Positions 1-8,700 are shown, counted from the stretch's first letter. The stretch: DNA of 64,000 nucleotides from Kribbella flavida DSM 17836 (GCF_000024345.1 NC_013729.1:2976001-3040000), one strand, 5' to 3'. Program-made: numbers and translations. The notes: a model not told the origin generated them from the sequence alone.

Positions 1-671
1 CCGATCGCGATCGTATCGGTCAACGCGTGCCACGGGATGCCCCACGGCGCCGAGACAGCCGTGAGCACGACCGCGCCGACGACACTGCCGGCCGCGGTCA
101 TCACCAGCGGGTCGGCGACGCCGGCCAGCTGGTCGATGAGGATGAAGTACGTCGCCTGGCAGGCGGCGGCGCCGAGGCCCGCGAGCAGGCCGATCAGGTC
201 GAGCTGGACCCCGGACCAGATCTCCACGACGGTCGCGAGCCCGACCAGCGCGATCACCACCCCGAGCACGGCCGCCTTCGGCACCGCCACCTTGCGGCCG
301 AACTTGAGCCAGCCGACCACCAGCACCGGACCGGTGAACTCGAGCAGAATCGCGACACCGACCGGCAGCCGGCTGGCGGCGACGAAGAACAGCGTCTGGC
401 AGCCGGCGATCCCGGTCACGCCGTACAGCACGAGCGGTCGCCACGACGTCCGGACAGCACGCAGGCCGGTGGTGCCGCGGAAGATCAGGACCAGGGGGAC
501 GAGCAGCGCGGCGGCGCCGAGGATCCGCAGCCAGGCGGCCTGCTGCGGGGAGATCCCGGCACCGATCAGTGCCTTCGCGAACGGGCCGGACCCGCCGAAA
601 GTGATCGCCGAGAAGACCGCGAAGGTCAGCCCGATCGACTTCGTCCTGGCCGCGTCGTGCACTGCCGGCAT
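1..671 (-). CDS. EamA/DMT-family membrane transporter (3' end outside window)
   Basis: The reading frame is open from the ATG at 671 down to the left edge (223 codons, no stop), so the gene is truncated by the window. The translation begins MPAVHDAARTKSIG and then runs as a series of hydrophobic segments (for example LTFAVFSAITFGG, LLVPLVLIF, VAILLEFTGPVLVVGW), with the first EamA domain and the start of the second visible. EamA proteins are ten-helix drug/metabolite exporters of the inner membrane. A GGGAG sequence lies about 9 nt upstream of the ATG. Substrate cannot be inferred. It reads away from the regulator at 812-1789, with a 140-bp gap. Confidence 0.85.
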   Translation of the reverse strand, partial: MPAVHDAARTKSIGLTFAVFSAITFGGSGPFAKALIGAGISPQQAAWLRILGAAALLVPLVLIFRGTTGLRAVRTSWRPLVLYGVTGIAGCQTLFFVAASRLPVGVAILLEFTGPVLVVGWLKFGRKVAVPKAAVLGVVIALVGLATVVEIWSGVQLDLIGLLAGLGAAACQATYFILIDQLAGVADPLVMTAAGSVVGAVVLTAVSAPWGIPWHALTDTIAI

Positions 672-811
672 CCTCGACTCCCACCTGCTCCGTCCGGCCG
701 GGTCACGGCCGGGCCTTGTACATGGGTGTCACGCTGCCACACTCATTACAGGACGTCGAGACCTTTCTCACCGCTCGGATGCCTGACCGCTCTGGCCGGT
801 AGCGCCGCGCC

Positions 812-1789
812 TCAGCCGACGGAGGCGTCGAGCACTGCCTGTCCGACATCAGTACGCCAGTAGTGCACCTGGTGCCCCGTTCTGCGACGCGTCACCAGCC
901 CAGCGCCGTACAGCGCGGCCAGGTGCTCGGCCACCGTCGCCAGCGCCAGCCCGTACTGCGCTGCCAGCGCGCTGGTGGTTGCCGGCGGGTCCAGCGCGGC
1001 CAGCAGGGTCGCTCGGGTCCGCCCGAGCAACTTGGCCAACGGATCGGGCGGCGGCGGAACGTCGGACCACAATCGCGCGGCGCCTCGCGCGGGATAGACC
1101 AGAGTCGGCTGGTAGGTGGGAGCGACGACCGCCACGAGGTGCGGCCAGGCGAAGGCGCCGGGCACCAGCAACAGGCCCTCGCCGGCGAGCTCGCGGTCGG
1201 GCTCCCGGTAGCGCGACGCGATCAGCCGGTCGCCTTCCCACGACAGTGTGGGATGCAGGTCGTCGAACAGCTGGGCCAGTCCGCCCGTCGTGAGCTGCCG
1301 TCCGCGGTGGGCGATGTCGTCGTCGAGGACCCGGCTGATCAGCGGCCAGTCGGGCTCGATCAGCGCGGTCCAGGCGGTTTCCAGCTGATCGGCGAGTCGC
1401 TCCCGCGCCCCGGCGACGTCGGTCAGCATCCGGTCGATCTCGGCCGCGGCCGGGTTGTTCGACTCGTCCCGGGACCGGACCAGCTCGGCCCTGACCAGCT
1501 CCAGCGGCGTACTGCGGACCCTGGCGATCTCGGTGCCGAACCTGGCCCGGGACGCGGTCGGCGGCGGAGTGAGGAAGTCCGGCGTGAACCCGGTTCGCGG
1601 CTGCACCGCTCGCAGCAGGCTCAGATCGAGGCGCGCGGCCGTCTCCGTCCTGGCCGCGACCCACGGCGCGTACAGCGGTCGATGCTGGTGCCCGTGCAGC
1701 ACTCGCACCGCCGACATCGTCTCCCACACCGGCGACATCCCGAACCGGCACCGCAGGGCGTCGGCCCGGGTGAAGCGCAGCACGGTCAT
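812..1789 (-). CDS. ArsR-type winged-helix transcriptional regulator (DUF5937-like)
   Basis: The protein is about 325 residues: a long N-terminal region resembling the DUF5937 domain of actinobacterial regulators, followed by a C-terminal ArsR-like winged helix (ALAAQYGLALATVAEHLAAL, then GLVTRRRTGHQVHYW as wing). I chose the ATG at 1789 (MTVLRFTRADAL); a GTG two codons upstream (1795) is possible. It is divergent from the MFS transporter at 1857 with about 65 bp between them. That arrangement usually means the regulator represses its neighbour. No metal-binding cysteine pair is evident, so an organic ligand is more likely than a metal (inference). Confidence 0.85.
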   Translation of the reverse strand: MTVLRFTRADALRCRFGMSPVWETMSAVRVLHGHQHRPLYAPWVAARTETAARLDLSLLRAVQPRTGFTPDFLTPPPTASRARFGTEIARVRSTPLELVRAELVRSRDESNNPAAAEIDRMLTDVAGARERLADQLETAWTALIEPDWPLISRVLDDDIAHRGRQLTTGGLAQLFDDLHPTLSWEGDRLIASRYREPDRELAGEGLLLVPGAFAWPHLVAVVAPTYQPTLVYPARGAARLWSDVPPPPDPLAKLLGRTRATLLAALDPPATTSALAAQYGLALATVAEHLAALYGAGLVTRRRTGHQVHYWRTDVGQAVLDASVG

Positions 1790-1818
1790 GCCCACGAACT
1801 TTCGGTCACACCCGAATG

Positions 1819-1824
1819 TATAGT
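1819..1824 (+). promoter_or_regulatory. -10 hexamer TATAGT for the MFS transporter gene
   Basis: TATAGT sits 32 nt before the GTG start of the transporter, in the 65-bp divergent gap. It stands out in GC-rich surroundings and matches the sigma-70 -10 consensus at five of six positions. No good -35 is visible, as expected for a regulated promoter. Transcription start is not determined. Confidence 0.45.
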
Positions 1825-1856
1825 CCCTGCGACCCTGCGCGGGCCAGCCTCACCCC

Positions 1857-3119
1857 GTGACCACTCCGCCCGACTCCAACGCTTCGCACAGCTCGCCGCG
1901 CCGACCCGCCGCGCCCCCGACCGCCGTGCCTCCGCCCGTCGGTCCGGCTGCGACCGGCTACGGGGCGGTGCTGCGGGTTCCGGGACTCCGGGCGGTGTTC
2001 GCCGCGCACGCGGTGTCGATGGCCGGCACCGTCGCAGCGCAGGTCGCGCTCTCCATCCTCGTCTTCGAGCGCACCGGATCCCCGCTGCTGTCGGCCCTCG
2101 TCCTGGTCTGCTCGTTCCTCCCGTTCGCTCTCGGCGGCACGGTCTTCTCCTCGGTCGCCGACCGGTTCCCGGCCCGCTCGGTCCTGGTCGGCTGCGACCT
2201 CGTCAGCGCCGCCTGCATCGCTGCGATGCTCGTGCCCGGCCTTCCCGTCGCGGCCCTGCTCGGTCTGCTGCTGATCGCCGGCCTGGTCGCGCCGATCTTC
2301 GCCGGAGCCCGTTCGGCCAGCCTGGCGCACCTCCTGCCGGCGGAGCTGTTCCCCGCCGGCCGCTCGTTGCTGAGGGCAATCAGTCAGGTGACGGTGCTCA
2401 CCGGCTTCGCGCTGGGCGCCGTCGCCGTCGCCGCAGTCGGCGCCCACTGGCTGCTCGCCCTGGACGTGGTGACCTTCGTCCTCTCCGCCGCGCTGATCCG
2501 CTTCGGCACGCCGTGGACCCCGGCAACCGGAACCACCCAGAACACCCTGCAAGCGTCGCTCGAAGGCCTTCGCCACCTGTTCAGGACGCAGCGACTCCGA
2601 CGCTTGATCCTGCTGACCTGGGCCGCGCCCGCCTTCTCCGCCGTCCCCGACGGACTGGCCGTCGCGTACGTCGTCCGCTCCGGTGCGCCCGCGACCACCG
2701 CCGGAGCCCTCTTCACCGGGTACGCCGCCGGTACCGTCATCGGCGAGCTCGTCGTCGCCCGCCTGTCGCCGGCGACCCGTCGTCGCTTGGTCGTCCCGCT
2801 CCTGCTGGCGACCCAGCTCCCGGCCATCGCCTTCGTGCTGACCCCGTCCGTCCCGTGGGCAGCGGTGCTGCTGGTTGTCGCGGGCAGCGGCCACGCGTTC
2901 AACCAGGGTATCGACCCCTTGATCCTCGACGCCGCAGCCCCGGCGTACCGGGGGCGCTTGTTCACCGTGCAGACCAGCGGACTGATGACGGTGCAAGGCC
3001 TGGCGATCGCGCTCGCCGGGGTCGTCGGTACTGTCCTTCGGCCCGACCTCGCCATCGCCTTGGCCGGTCTCCTCGGTCTGGCCGTCACGCTGGTTCTGGC
3101 GCGGAAGGCACTTCGCTAG
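1857..3119 (+). CDS. MFS transporter
   Basis: 420 residues from a GTG start. After a proline-rich cytoplasmic N-terminus (about residues 1-35) the protein is a run of membrane helices with the MFS loop 2-3 signature region (SVADRFPARSVLVGCDL) near residue 100, as in MFS_1 and MFS_3 exporters. The divergent ArsR-type regulator (812-1789) suggests inducible efflux. The substrate is unknown. Confidence 0.88.
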   Translation: MTTPPDSNASHSSPRRPAAPPTAVPPPVGPAATGYGAVLRVPGLRAVFAAHAVSMAGTVAAQVALSILVFERTGSPLLSALVLVCSFLPFALGGTVFSSVADRFPARSVLVGCDLVSAACIAAMLVPGLPVAALLGLLLIAGLVAPIFAGARSASLAHLLPAELFPAGRSLLRAISQVTVLTGFALGAVAVAAVGAHWLLALDVVTFVLSAALIRFGTPWTPATGTTQNTLQASLEGLRHLFRTQRLRRLILLTWAAPAFSAVPDGLAVAYVVRSGAPATTAGALFTGYAAGTVIGELVVARLSPATRRRLVVPLLLATQLPAIAFVLTPSVPWAAVLLVVAGSGHAFNQGIDPLILDAAAPAYRGRLFTVQTSGLMTVQGLAIALAGVVGTVLRPDLAIALAGLLGLAVTLVLARKALR

Positions 3120-3196
3120 ACGACGCTCGCAGGTCGACGACGGGTGCTTGTGGATATCCAGTTGACCCGCCCTGCGGCATCGCCGAAGATCGCCGC

Positions 3197-3775
3197 ATGC
3201 CGGCCACCGTGGAACCCGTCGACGCCCTGCTGATCATCGACATCCAGGCCGGCCATGTCGCGGGCGAGCACGCAGTGCCAGCTGCGGACGACCTGGTCGC
3301 CCAGGCCGAACAGCTGCTCACCGCGGCCCGGGACAGCGGCGCTCTCGTCGTGCACGTCCAGAACGACGGCGAAACCGGTCAGGTCGACGCGCCCGGCACA
3401 CCCGGCTGGGAGCTCCATTTCCCGCCGCTCGGCAACGGCGGCTCCACCGAGGTGGTCATCCGCAAGACGTACGACGACGCCTTCCGGGACACGGGGCTCG
3501 CCGAGCTGCTCGCCGAGCACGGGGTGACCTCGCTCGCCATCTGCGGGTTGATGTCCGAGATGTGTGTGAGCGCGACCGCCCGCACCGCCTTGGCTCGGGA
3601 CTACCGCGTCGTTCTGCCGCACGACGCGCACACCACCACCGGCATCCCGGCCACTCCTGGGATCGCCGAAGCGGTCGCGCCCGAAGTCGTGTCCCGCGTC
3701 GCCGAGTGGGCCCTGGGCGACGAGATCGAGCTCGTCCCGCACGCCAAGGCCGTCACCTTCACGAACCGCGGGTAG
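3197..3775 (+). CDS. Isochorismatase-family cysteine hydrolase
   Basis: 192 residues from ATG 3197 (MPATVEPVDALLIIDIQAG). The three catalytic positions of the family are all present: Asp in IIDIQ near residue 14, Lys in VIRKTYDDAF, and nucleophilic Cys in GLMSEMCVSATAR. The full family length argues against truncation. Members hydrolyse amides or enol ethers such as nicotinamide and isochorismate; the sequence does not decide the substrate. A second member of the family lies at 8018-8581. It stands alone downstream of the MFS gene with a 77-bp gap. Confidence 0.9.
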   Translation: MPATVEPVDALLIIDIQAGHVAGEHAVPAADDLVAQAEQLLTAARDSGALVVHVQNDGETGQVDAPGTPGWELHFPPLGNGGSTEVVIRKTYDDAFRDTGLAELLAEHGVTSLAICGLMSEMCVSATARTALARDYRVVLPHDAHTTTGIPATPGIAEAVAPEVVSRVAEWALGDEIELVPHAKAVTFTNRG

Positions 3776-3838
3776 TCGGCGCCGGCGGTACCTCGCGGCG
3801 ACTCAGGAAACCATCCGCTGGGCTCGTGCTTGTTGCCA

Positions 3839-4501
3839 TCAGTCGCCGGCTGTGGCGCGGGGTTCGCCGTACCAACGCCACTGGGTGAGCCGCGGCCGGC
3901 CTGGAAGCTCGGCGCGTCCGGTTGCCCAGAGCAACGTTAGCCAGCTGTCGGTGTCAGCAGGCGCGTCGGGGAACAGCCGCTTCAGCACCCGGTCGCAGAG
4001 CTCGGCCGGCGGTGCCCACGTGATACCGAGGCCTTCGGCAACATCGTGGGTGTGCACCAGCGTCTCCACGACGCCCATCGCAGCGAACCCTTCAGGATCC
4101 GCGGCACCGAAGATGTGATGCGCGCGCACAGTCTCCGGCGTGGTCCGGACGATCGCCGCCAGCAGCCCGCCACTGGCGTCCAGCACCTGCAGCAATCCAG
4201 CCGGGCCGGCCTCGCGATCTGCAAAGACGGCGTTCGCCGGACCGCCCGGCCGCTTCCGGCTCCACGCGAACGGCACATGCGACTCCAGCGGCGGACTCGC
4301 GGGACTCAGCTGCACGGCGTACGAGAACAGGTCGTCGGCCAGATGCTCGACGGTCTCCCAGCAATCCCACTCGAGCGAGCCGGCCTTGACGTCCCAGTCG
4401 GCCTCCTGCGCCTCCCGCAACGCGCTCACCGCCAGACGTACGGCCAGCTCAACGTCGGCGCCGGTCACCCGCACCTGCAAAGACCCACGAGCATCCACCA
4501 T
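3839..4501 (-). CDS. DinB/maleylpyruvate-isomerase N-domain protein
   Basis: 220 residues. The pattern EWDCWETVEHLADDLFSYA near the N-terminus and VETLVHTHDVAEGLG in the second half match the mycothiol-dependent maleylpyruvate isomerase/DinB-like four-helix family, whose His residues bind a divalent metal. Such proteins are thiol-dependent transferases expanded in actinobacteria; the substrate here is unknown. The hexamer TACGGT (minus strand, 4508-4513) ends 6 nt before the ATG, so the mRNA may be leaderless. Confidence 0.8.
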   Translation of the reverse strand: MVDARGSLQVRVTGADVELAVRLAVSALREAQEADWDVKAGSLEWDCWETVEHLADDLFSYAVQLSPASPPLESHVPFAWSRKRPGGPANAVFADREAGPAGLLQVLDASGGLLAAIVRTTPETVRAHHIFGAADPEGFAAMGVVETLVHTHDVAEGLGITWAPPAELCDRVLKRLFPDAPADTDSWLTLLWATGRAELPGRPRLTQWRWYGEPRATAGD

Positions 4502-4572
4502 GGCCGGACCGTATCAAGCGTCCTTCCCGCCGGGCGCCCCCGTCGCCCGTTCTGAACCATGTCAGCCAGCAG

Positions 4573-4971
4573 TCACTCCACCGCCCAGCTTCGCCTGCTC
4601 CCGCCATCGCCCTGTGATGCAACGTACTCGTGCGCGACCCCGAGCAGTTCCCGCCAGCGCTCGCGCTCATCCGGAGTCCGCGGATAGGCAAGGCCGATCC
4701 ACTCCCGCGCCGGGTTCCGCCCGATGCGCACCCGCTCCGCGCCCCCGTCGGCGACCACAGCAGCCGCACGCTCCGCCGGCACCTTCACGATCAACTCCCC
4801 GTCACTCCCGACGAACCCGAAGATCTTCCCCTCGGTCCGCAACGCCTCACTGCCGAACATCCTCGACCGATCCACCCCCGGCACGCCGTCGTACGCCCCC
4901 GCCGGCTCATCCAGCAGGCGCTGGCCCCGCTCCCGCCGCCTCTTCCGCTCCACCGCGTCCACGTCAGCCAC
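4573..4971 (-). CDS. TfoX N-terminal domain protein
   Basis: About 132 residues from GTG 4971, chosen because AGGACGG precedes it at a suitable distance and because family similarity begins soon after. The core contains RMFGSEALRTEGKIFGFV and a later EWIGLAYPRTPDERERW, which matches the TfoX_N fold (regulator of competence in gamma-proteobacteria). In actinobacteria these are small stand-alone proteins of unknown role. The open frame continues upstream without a stop, so the start is uncertain. Confidence 0.72.
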   Translation of the reverse strand: MADVDAVERKRRRERGQRLLDEPAGAYDGVPGVDRSRMFGSEALRTEGKIFGFVGSDGELIVKVPAERAAAVVADGGAERVRIGRNPAREWIGLAYPRTPDERERWRELLGVAHEYVASQGDGGSRRSWAVE

Positions 4972-5036
4972 CTCGTTCCGTCCTGCCCACGCCGTCGGAA
5001 GTCCCTCAACAACAATCTCGCAATCCGACCGCTGCC

Positions 5037-5420
5037 CTACAACTTGCCTTCGTCCCGGGCTGTGCGGGCCTGCTCGAACGGGGTGCGGTCGAAGATGATT
5101 CGCAGCTGGGTGATGCGGCCGTCGTGCACGGTCAGGTGCTCGGCGGCGGGTGCGTGCGGGACCGGGACGGTCTCGGTGTCGTACATCAGCAGAGCCGTCG
5201 TCGCGTCGCCGAATGCGGACAGCACGGCGGAACCGACGAGAATGCGCGAGAACGGCTCCATGAACGCGCGGAACGCGTCGGCCCCGTCGATCCGGCCGGC
5301 CGGTGCGTGGCAGACGATGCCGCCGGCCACGTGCCGCATCGCCGTGTCGAAGTCCCGACCGGTCCAGGCTCGGTGGTAGGCGAGAGCGGTGTCGAGTGCG
5401 GCGGTGGAGTGCTGGTGCAT
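5037..5420 (-). CDS. SnoaL-like (NTF2 fold) protein
   Basis: 127 residues from ATG 5420, preceded by GAAGGA. The layout AYHRAWTGRDFDTAMRHVA, then GADAFRAFMEPFSR, then ITQLRIIFDRTPF is the typical SnoaL/ketosteroid-isomerase-like cone fold. These are small cytoplasmic proteins that bind or isomerise polycyclic ligands. It is divergent (153 bp) from an ECF sigma factor that itself carries a C-terminal SnoaL domain, which suggests related ligands (inference). Confidence 0.8.
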   Translation of the reverse strand: MHQHSTAALDTALAYHRAWTGRDFDTAMRHVAGGIVCHAPAGRIDGADAFRAFMEPFSRILVGSAVLSAFGDATTALLMYDTETVPVPHAPAAEHLTVHDGRITQLRIIFDRTPFEQARTARDEGKL

Positions 5421-5573
5421 CAGGCGAGGTCCTTCCGTGGTGGGTGTCGCTCCGTTCTGGTACGGACACCACACCGGACTCAATCGGAACGGTTGCCCGC
5501 CGACCCGGGCGGATCGCCGTACGAGTTCGTCGTCCCAGCGGAGGTTGTCGGGACGGGCTGACACCATGGGCAG

Positions 5574-6596
5574 ATGACTGCCGGGGTGCTGGAGCGGGCG
5601 CGGAGCGGGGATGCGGACGCGTTTCGCGAGCTGACGACGCCGTACTACCGGGAGTTGCATCTGCACTGCTACCGGATGCTGGGATCGGTGGTCGACGCGG
5701 ACGACCTGATGCAGGAGATCCTGCTGGCGGCGTGGAACGGGCTGCCGGGGTTCGCGGGGCGGGCGTCGGTGCGGACCTGGCTGTACCGGATCGCCACGAA
5801 CCGGTGCCTGAACGCCATTCGCGCCACCAAGCGGCGGCCCCGGATCGAGCCGGTGCCGCCGTTCGAGCCGCCGGAGCCTTCGCGACGGGGTGACGTGACC
5901 TGGCTGCAGCCGTATCCGGATGCCTGGCTGGACGAGCTGAGTGCCAGTCCGGAGGTGCGCGCGGTGCGGCGGGAGGATGTCGAGCTCGCGTTCGTCGTGG
6001 CGTTGCAACGGCTGCCTCCGCGGCAGACCGCGACGTTGGTGCTGGTCGACGTGCTCGGGTATGCGGTCGCTGAGGTTGCCGATCTGCTGGAGACCACGCC
6101 GACCGCGGTCAAAGGCGCGCTTCAGCGGGCCCGCGCGGCGGTCGGCAAGCGTGGCACGCCGTCCGACTCCGGTCGCGGGCTGGGCGACCCGGGGGAGCGG
6201 GAGGTGGCGAGACGGTTCGCCGAGGCGTTTGTTGCCGACGACATCGAAGCGGTCAAGCGCCTGCTGACCGACGGCGCCTGGCTGGCGATGCCGCCCGCGC
6301 CGCACGAGTACCACGGGCCGGAGGCGATCGCCGCGTTCCTGCGGGCCAGCGCCGACGGCCGACGGACCATGGCGCTCCGGCTGGAGCCGACCCGCAGCAA
6401 CCGCCAGCCGGCGTACACCTGCTCCTTCGTCGACCATCAGGACAGCTGGTACGCCGGCCAGCTGGTGCTCACGATCCAGGGCGACCGCATCACCGGCATC
6501 ACCCGCTTCTTGGAGCCGACACTGGAAAAGGTGCTCCTAGCACCTACTTCATCCTGGACCGGCAGAGCGCCCGGAGGGAAAACCGGTCGAAGGTGA
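5574..6596 (+). CDS. ECF sigma factor with C-terminal SnoaL domain
   Basis: 340 residues. Sigma region 2 is at about 15-85 (YYRELHLHCYRMLGS, DADDLMQEILLAAW, RTWLYRIATNRCLNAIR); region 4 is at about 135-190 (RLPPRQTATLVLVDVLGYAVAEVADLL, then TPTAVKGALQRAR as recognition helix). After about residue 205 a SnoaL-like domain follows (EREVARRFAEAFVADDIEAVKRLL, GPEAIAAFLR). This is the architecture of ECF factors with fused NTF2 tails, in which the tail modulates activity instead of a separate anti-sigma factor. No anti-sigma gene is adjacent, consistent with that. Confidence 0.9.
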   Translation: MTAGVLERARSGDADAFRELTTPYYRELHLHCYRMLGSVVDADDLMQEILLAAWNGLPGFAGRASVRTWLYRIATNRCLNAIRATKRRPRIEPVPPFEPPEPSRRGDVTWLQPYPDAWLDELSASPEVRAVRREDVELAFVVALQRLPPRQTATLVLVDVLGYAVAEVADLLETTPTAVKGALQRARAAVGKRGTPSDSGRGLGDPGEREVARRFAEAFVADDIEAVKRLLTDGAWLAMPPAPHEYHGPEAIAAFLRASADGRRTMALRLEPTRSNRQPAYTCSFVDHQDSWYAGQLVLTIQGDRITGITRFLEPTLEKVLLAPTSSWTGRAPGGKTGRR

Positions 6597-6621
6597 GAAC
6601 GCCCCCTGGCACCATGGGTGG

Positions 6622-7203
6622 ATGGAACTCGTGCTCATCTTCGGACCGCCCGCCGTCGGCAAGATGACGGTCGGGCACGAGCTGTGCAAGCTCACCGGGT
6701 TCAAGCTGTTCCACAACCACGCGGCGATCGAGCCGGTGCTGGAGATCTTCCCGTTCGGGTCGGCGCCGTTCGAGCGGCTGGTCTCGGAGTTTCGGCGGCG
6801 GGTGATCGAGGAGGCGGCGGGTTCGGGCCTGCCGGGACTGGTGTTCACCCTGGTGTGGGCGCTGGAGCTCGCCGAGGACGCCGACCTCGTCGCGTCGTAC
6901 GGCGAGATCGTCGAGGCCCGGGGTGGGCGGCTCCGGCTGGTCGAGCTGGCCGCCGAGCAGTCCGAGCGGATCGCGCGCAACGAGACCGAGTTCCGGCTCG
7001 CGCGCAAGGCGAGCAAGCGCGATCTCGAGTTCTCCCGGCGCAACCTGCTCGAGGTGGACGGCAAGCACGTCCTGAACACCGGCAGCACCCGCACGGAGGC
7101 CGATGCGCTGCTCGCCCGGCACGATCACCTGCGGCTCGACAACACGGCCCTGACCGCCGCCGAAGCAGCGCACCGGATCGCCCGCGCGTACGACTTCGGC
7201 TGA
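6622..7203 (+). CDS. P-loop AAA-type small kinase-like protein
   Basis: 193 residues. It starts MELVLIFGPPAVGKMTVGHEL, a Walker A motif (GPPAVGKMT) at residues 8-16. The size and the downstream RNLLEVDGKHVLNT/HDHLRLDNTALTA stretch resemble small nucleotide or shikimate-kinase-like P-loop proteins annotated as AAA family ATPases. The substrate is not known. Its stop codon is followed directly by a long inverted repeat and then a strong terminator. Confidence 0.75.
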   Translation: MELVLIFGPPAVGKMTVGHELCKLTGFKLFHNHAAIEPVLEIFPFGSAPFERLVSEFRRRVIEEAAGSGLPGLVFTLVWALELAEDADLVASYGEIVEARGGRLRLVELAAEQSERIARNETEFRLARKASKRDLEFSRRNLLEVDGKHVLNTGSTRTEADALLARHDHLRLDNTALTAAEAAHRIARAYDFG

Positions 7204-7305
7204 CCGGATCTCCACCACTCACCGACCCGACGGAGCCGCCCTGCTCGCGGCGTGCCATCGCGGAAACCGCCGGCCCCAGACGGCTTGCTGAGTGCTGCAG
7301 GTCCC
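7204..7305. repeat. Long inverted repeat, family 2, copy 1 (degenerate)
   Basis: The element begins right after the stop codon at 7203. Its left arm contains CCACCACTCA and its right arm CTGAGTGCTGCAGGTCC. Roughly 20 of 27 arm positions pair. The same arms, better preserved, occur at 50731-50844, also directly after a gene in a convergent gap. No function is assigned; a transcription-termination or REP-like role is possible. Confidence 0.55.
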
Positions 7306-7310
7306 TGACG

Positions 7311-7353
7311 TCCTCCGGCCCGCTCAGCCGAAAAAGCTGAGCGGGCCGGAGGA
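7311..7353. terminator. Bidirectional hairpin terminator
   Basis: A perfect 18-bp stem (7311-7328 with 7336-7353; arm sequence TCCTCCGGCCCGCTCAGC) encloses a 7-nt loop CGAAAAA. It lies between convergent genes ending at 7203 (+) and 7360 (-), so it can stop transcription from both sides. There is no U-tract, which is usual for GC-rich actinobacteria. Confidence 0.85.
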
Positions 7354-7359
7354 GTGACG

Positions 7360-7800
7360 TCAGTGCGCGGCGGGCGCAGTGGCCTTCTCGCGGGCTTCGA
7401 GCATCTCCAGGTAGTGCGGGTTGTGCATGACGCCGAGCACGTTACCGAACGGGTCGACGACCGACGCCGTGGTGAAGTCGCTGTCAGCGTGCGAAGTGAT
7501 CGGCTGGTACTCAGCGGCGCCCATCGCCAGCAGCTTCTCGAACGTGCCGGCCAGGTCGTCGACGTGCCAGTGCATGACCGCGCCGCCGGGAGCGTTCGCG
7601 GCGCCCGGCGGCGCGTACTTGCGGTCGATGAAGCCCAGCTCGTCCTCGTCGTCACCGATCCGGAACTCCAGGTACGCCGGGACCGCCGGTGCGGCCGGGA
7701 ACGCGAAGTACGGCTGCCGGCCGAGCAGTTCGGTGTACCAGTCGCGGGCGGCGGCCAGATCGTCGGCGTAGAAGCTGATGGTGGCGAATCCTCGGAACAT
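7360..7800 (-). CDS. VOC-family (glyoxalase/bleomycin resistance fold) protein
   Basis: About 146 residues from ATG 7800 (MFRGFATISFYADDL), chosen because CCAGGAGA precedes it; an in-frame start at 7872 would extend into the operator. The paired beta-alpha-beta-beta-beta modules are visible: ISFYADDLAAARDWYTELLG, MHWHVDDLAGTFEKLLAMGA and DPFGNVLGVMHNPHY. VOC proteins are metal-dependent lyases, dioxygenases or drug-binding proteins; the role here is unknown. Confidence 0.82.
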   Translation of the reverse strand: MFRGFATISFYADDLAAARDWYTELLGRQPYFAFPAAPAVPAYLEFRIGDDEDELGFIDRKYAPPGAANAPGGAVMHWHVDDLAGTFEKLLAMGAAEYQPITSHADSDFTTASVVDPFGNVLGVMHNPHYLEMLEAREKATAPAAH

Positions 7801-7862
7801 CTCGGTCTCCTGGTGTTTTCGGGCGGTCCGTCCGACCCGGTGAACACCATCCTGCTCCCCAT

Positions 7863-7885
7863 AAGTGCTCACCCAATGAGCACTT
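7863..7885. promoter_or_regulatory. Operator-like inverted repeat upstream of the VOC gene
   Basis: AAGTGCTCA (7863-7871) and its exact complement TGAGCACTT (7877-7885) are separated by CCCAA. The 23-bp site lies about 63 nt upstream of the VOC start, with the spacing typical of TetR or HxlR-type dimer sites. No regulator gene is adjacent. Confidence 0.55.
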
Positions 7886-8017
7886 TTCTCACCCGTTGCG
7901 ACGAGGGGATAGGTCGCGGGCCAAGCCGCAGGTGCCGTGGATCGGGAGCTCTCGAAAACTGTCGGAGGGCGGGTCTAGTCTCGGGAGATCAAAGTTTCAG
8001 CTGCTGGGGGAGGGTTC

Positions 8018-8581
8018 ATGACCACGCTGGTCGATCGACCGAGGACTGCGCTGCTCGTCATCGACGTGCAGAACGGCGTGATGGCGGGCACGCACGACCG
8101 CGACGCCGTCGTGTCCAACATCGGCACACTCGTCGGCAAAGCGCGTTCGGCCGGAGTCGACGTCGTCTGGGTGCAGCACAACAGCGACGGTGGGCTGAAG
8201 AAGGACAGCGACGAGTGGCAGTACGTGCCGGAGCTCGTGCGCGCGGAGGGGGAGGTGCTGGTGCACAAGCAGTACCCGGACTCGTTCGAGGCGACGGACC
8301 TGGAGCCGGTGCTCGCCGCGCGCGGGATCGGCCGGCTGATCGTCTCCGGCGCGCAGACCGACGAGTGCATCCGCTCGACCCTGCACGGGGCCATCGCCCG
8401 CGGCTACGACGCCACGCTGGTCGCCGACGCCCACACCACCGAGGACCTCTCCGAGTACGGCGCGCCGACCCCCGACCTGGTGATCGCCCACACCAACCTC
8501 TACTGGGAGAACCACCAAGCCCCCGGCCGCACCGCCGGCATCACCACCACGGCCGACGCGGACTTCACCGTCACACCCTGA
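8018..8581 (+). CDS. Isochorismatase-family cysteine hydrolase
   Basis: 187 residues, preceded by the strong ribosome binding sequence GGGGGAGGG. Catalytic residues are present: Asp in LLVIDVQNGVM, Lys in LVHKQYPDSFEATDL, Cys in SGAQTDECIRSTLHGA. It is a clear paralogue of the 3197-3775 protein, but belongs to a different subgroup (DECIRST instead of EMCVSAT). The substrate is unknown. TAGTCT at 7976-7981 is a candidate -10 about 36 nt before the start. Confidence 0.9.
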   Translation: MTTLVDRPRTALLVIDVQNGVMAGTHDRDAVVSNIGTLVGKARSAGVDVVWVQHNSDGGLKKDSDEWQYVPELVRAEGEVLVHKQYPDSFEATDLEPVLAARGIGRLIVSGAQTDECIRSTLHGAIARGYDATLVADAHTTEDLSEYGAPTPDLVIAHTNLYWENHQAPGRTAGITTTADADFTVTP

Positions 8582-8700
8582 GCGCACGCACCCGGCCGAC
8601 GGTGGCGGCCGCCTGACGAGGGTTCGCGCGCGGTTGCGCTGACGTGCGCGTGGGTCCTCGACGCCCGAAGGCCTTTGCGTGCAGGCTCCCGGCGTCGAAA

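Noticed and set aside
863-3100. Long plus-strand open frame running through the regulator and MFS genes
   Set aside because: Its translation is Arg/Pro/Gly-rich with no domains and it opposes or overlaps well-supported genes. Only its final part (3197-3775) is real and is annotated as an isochorismatase.
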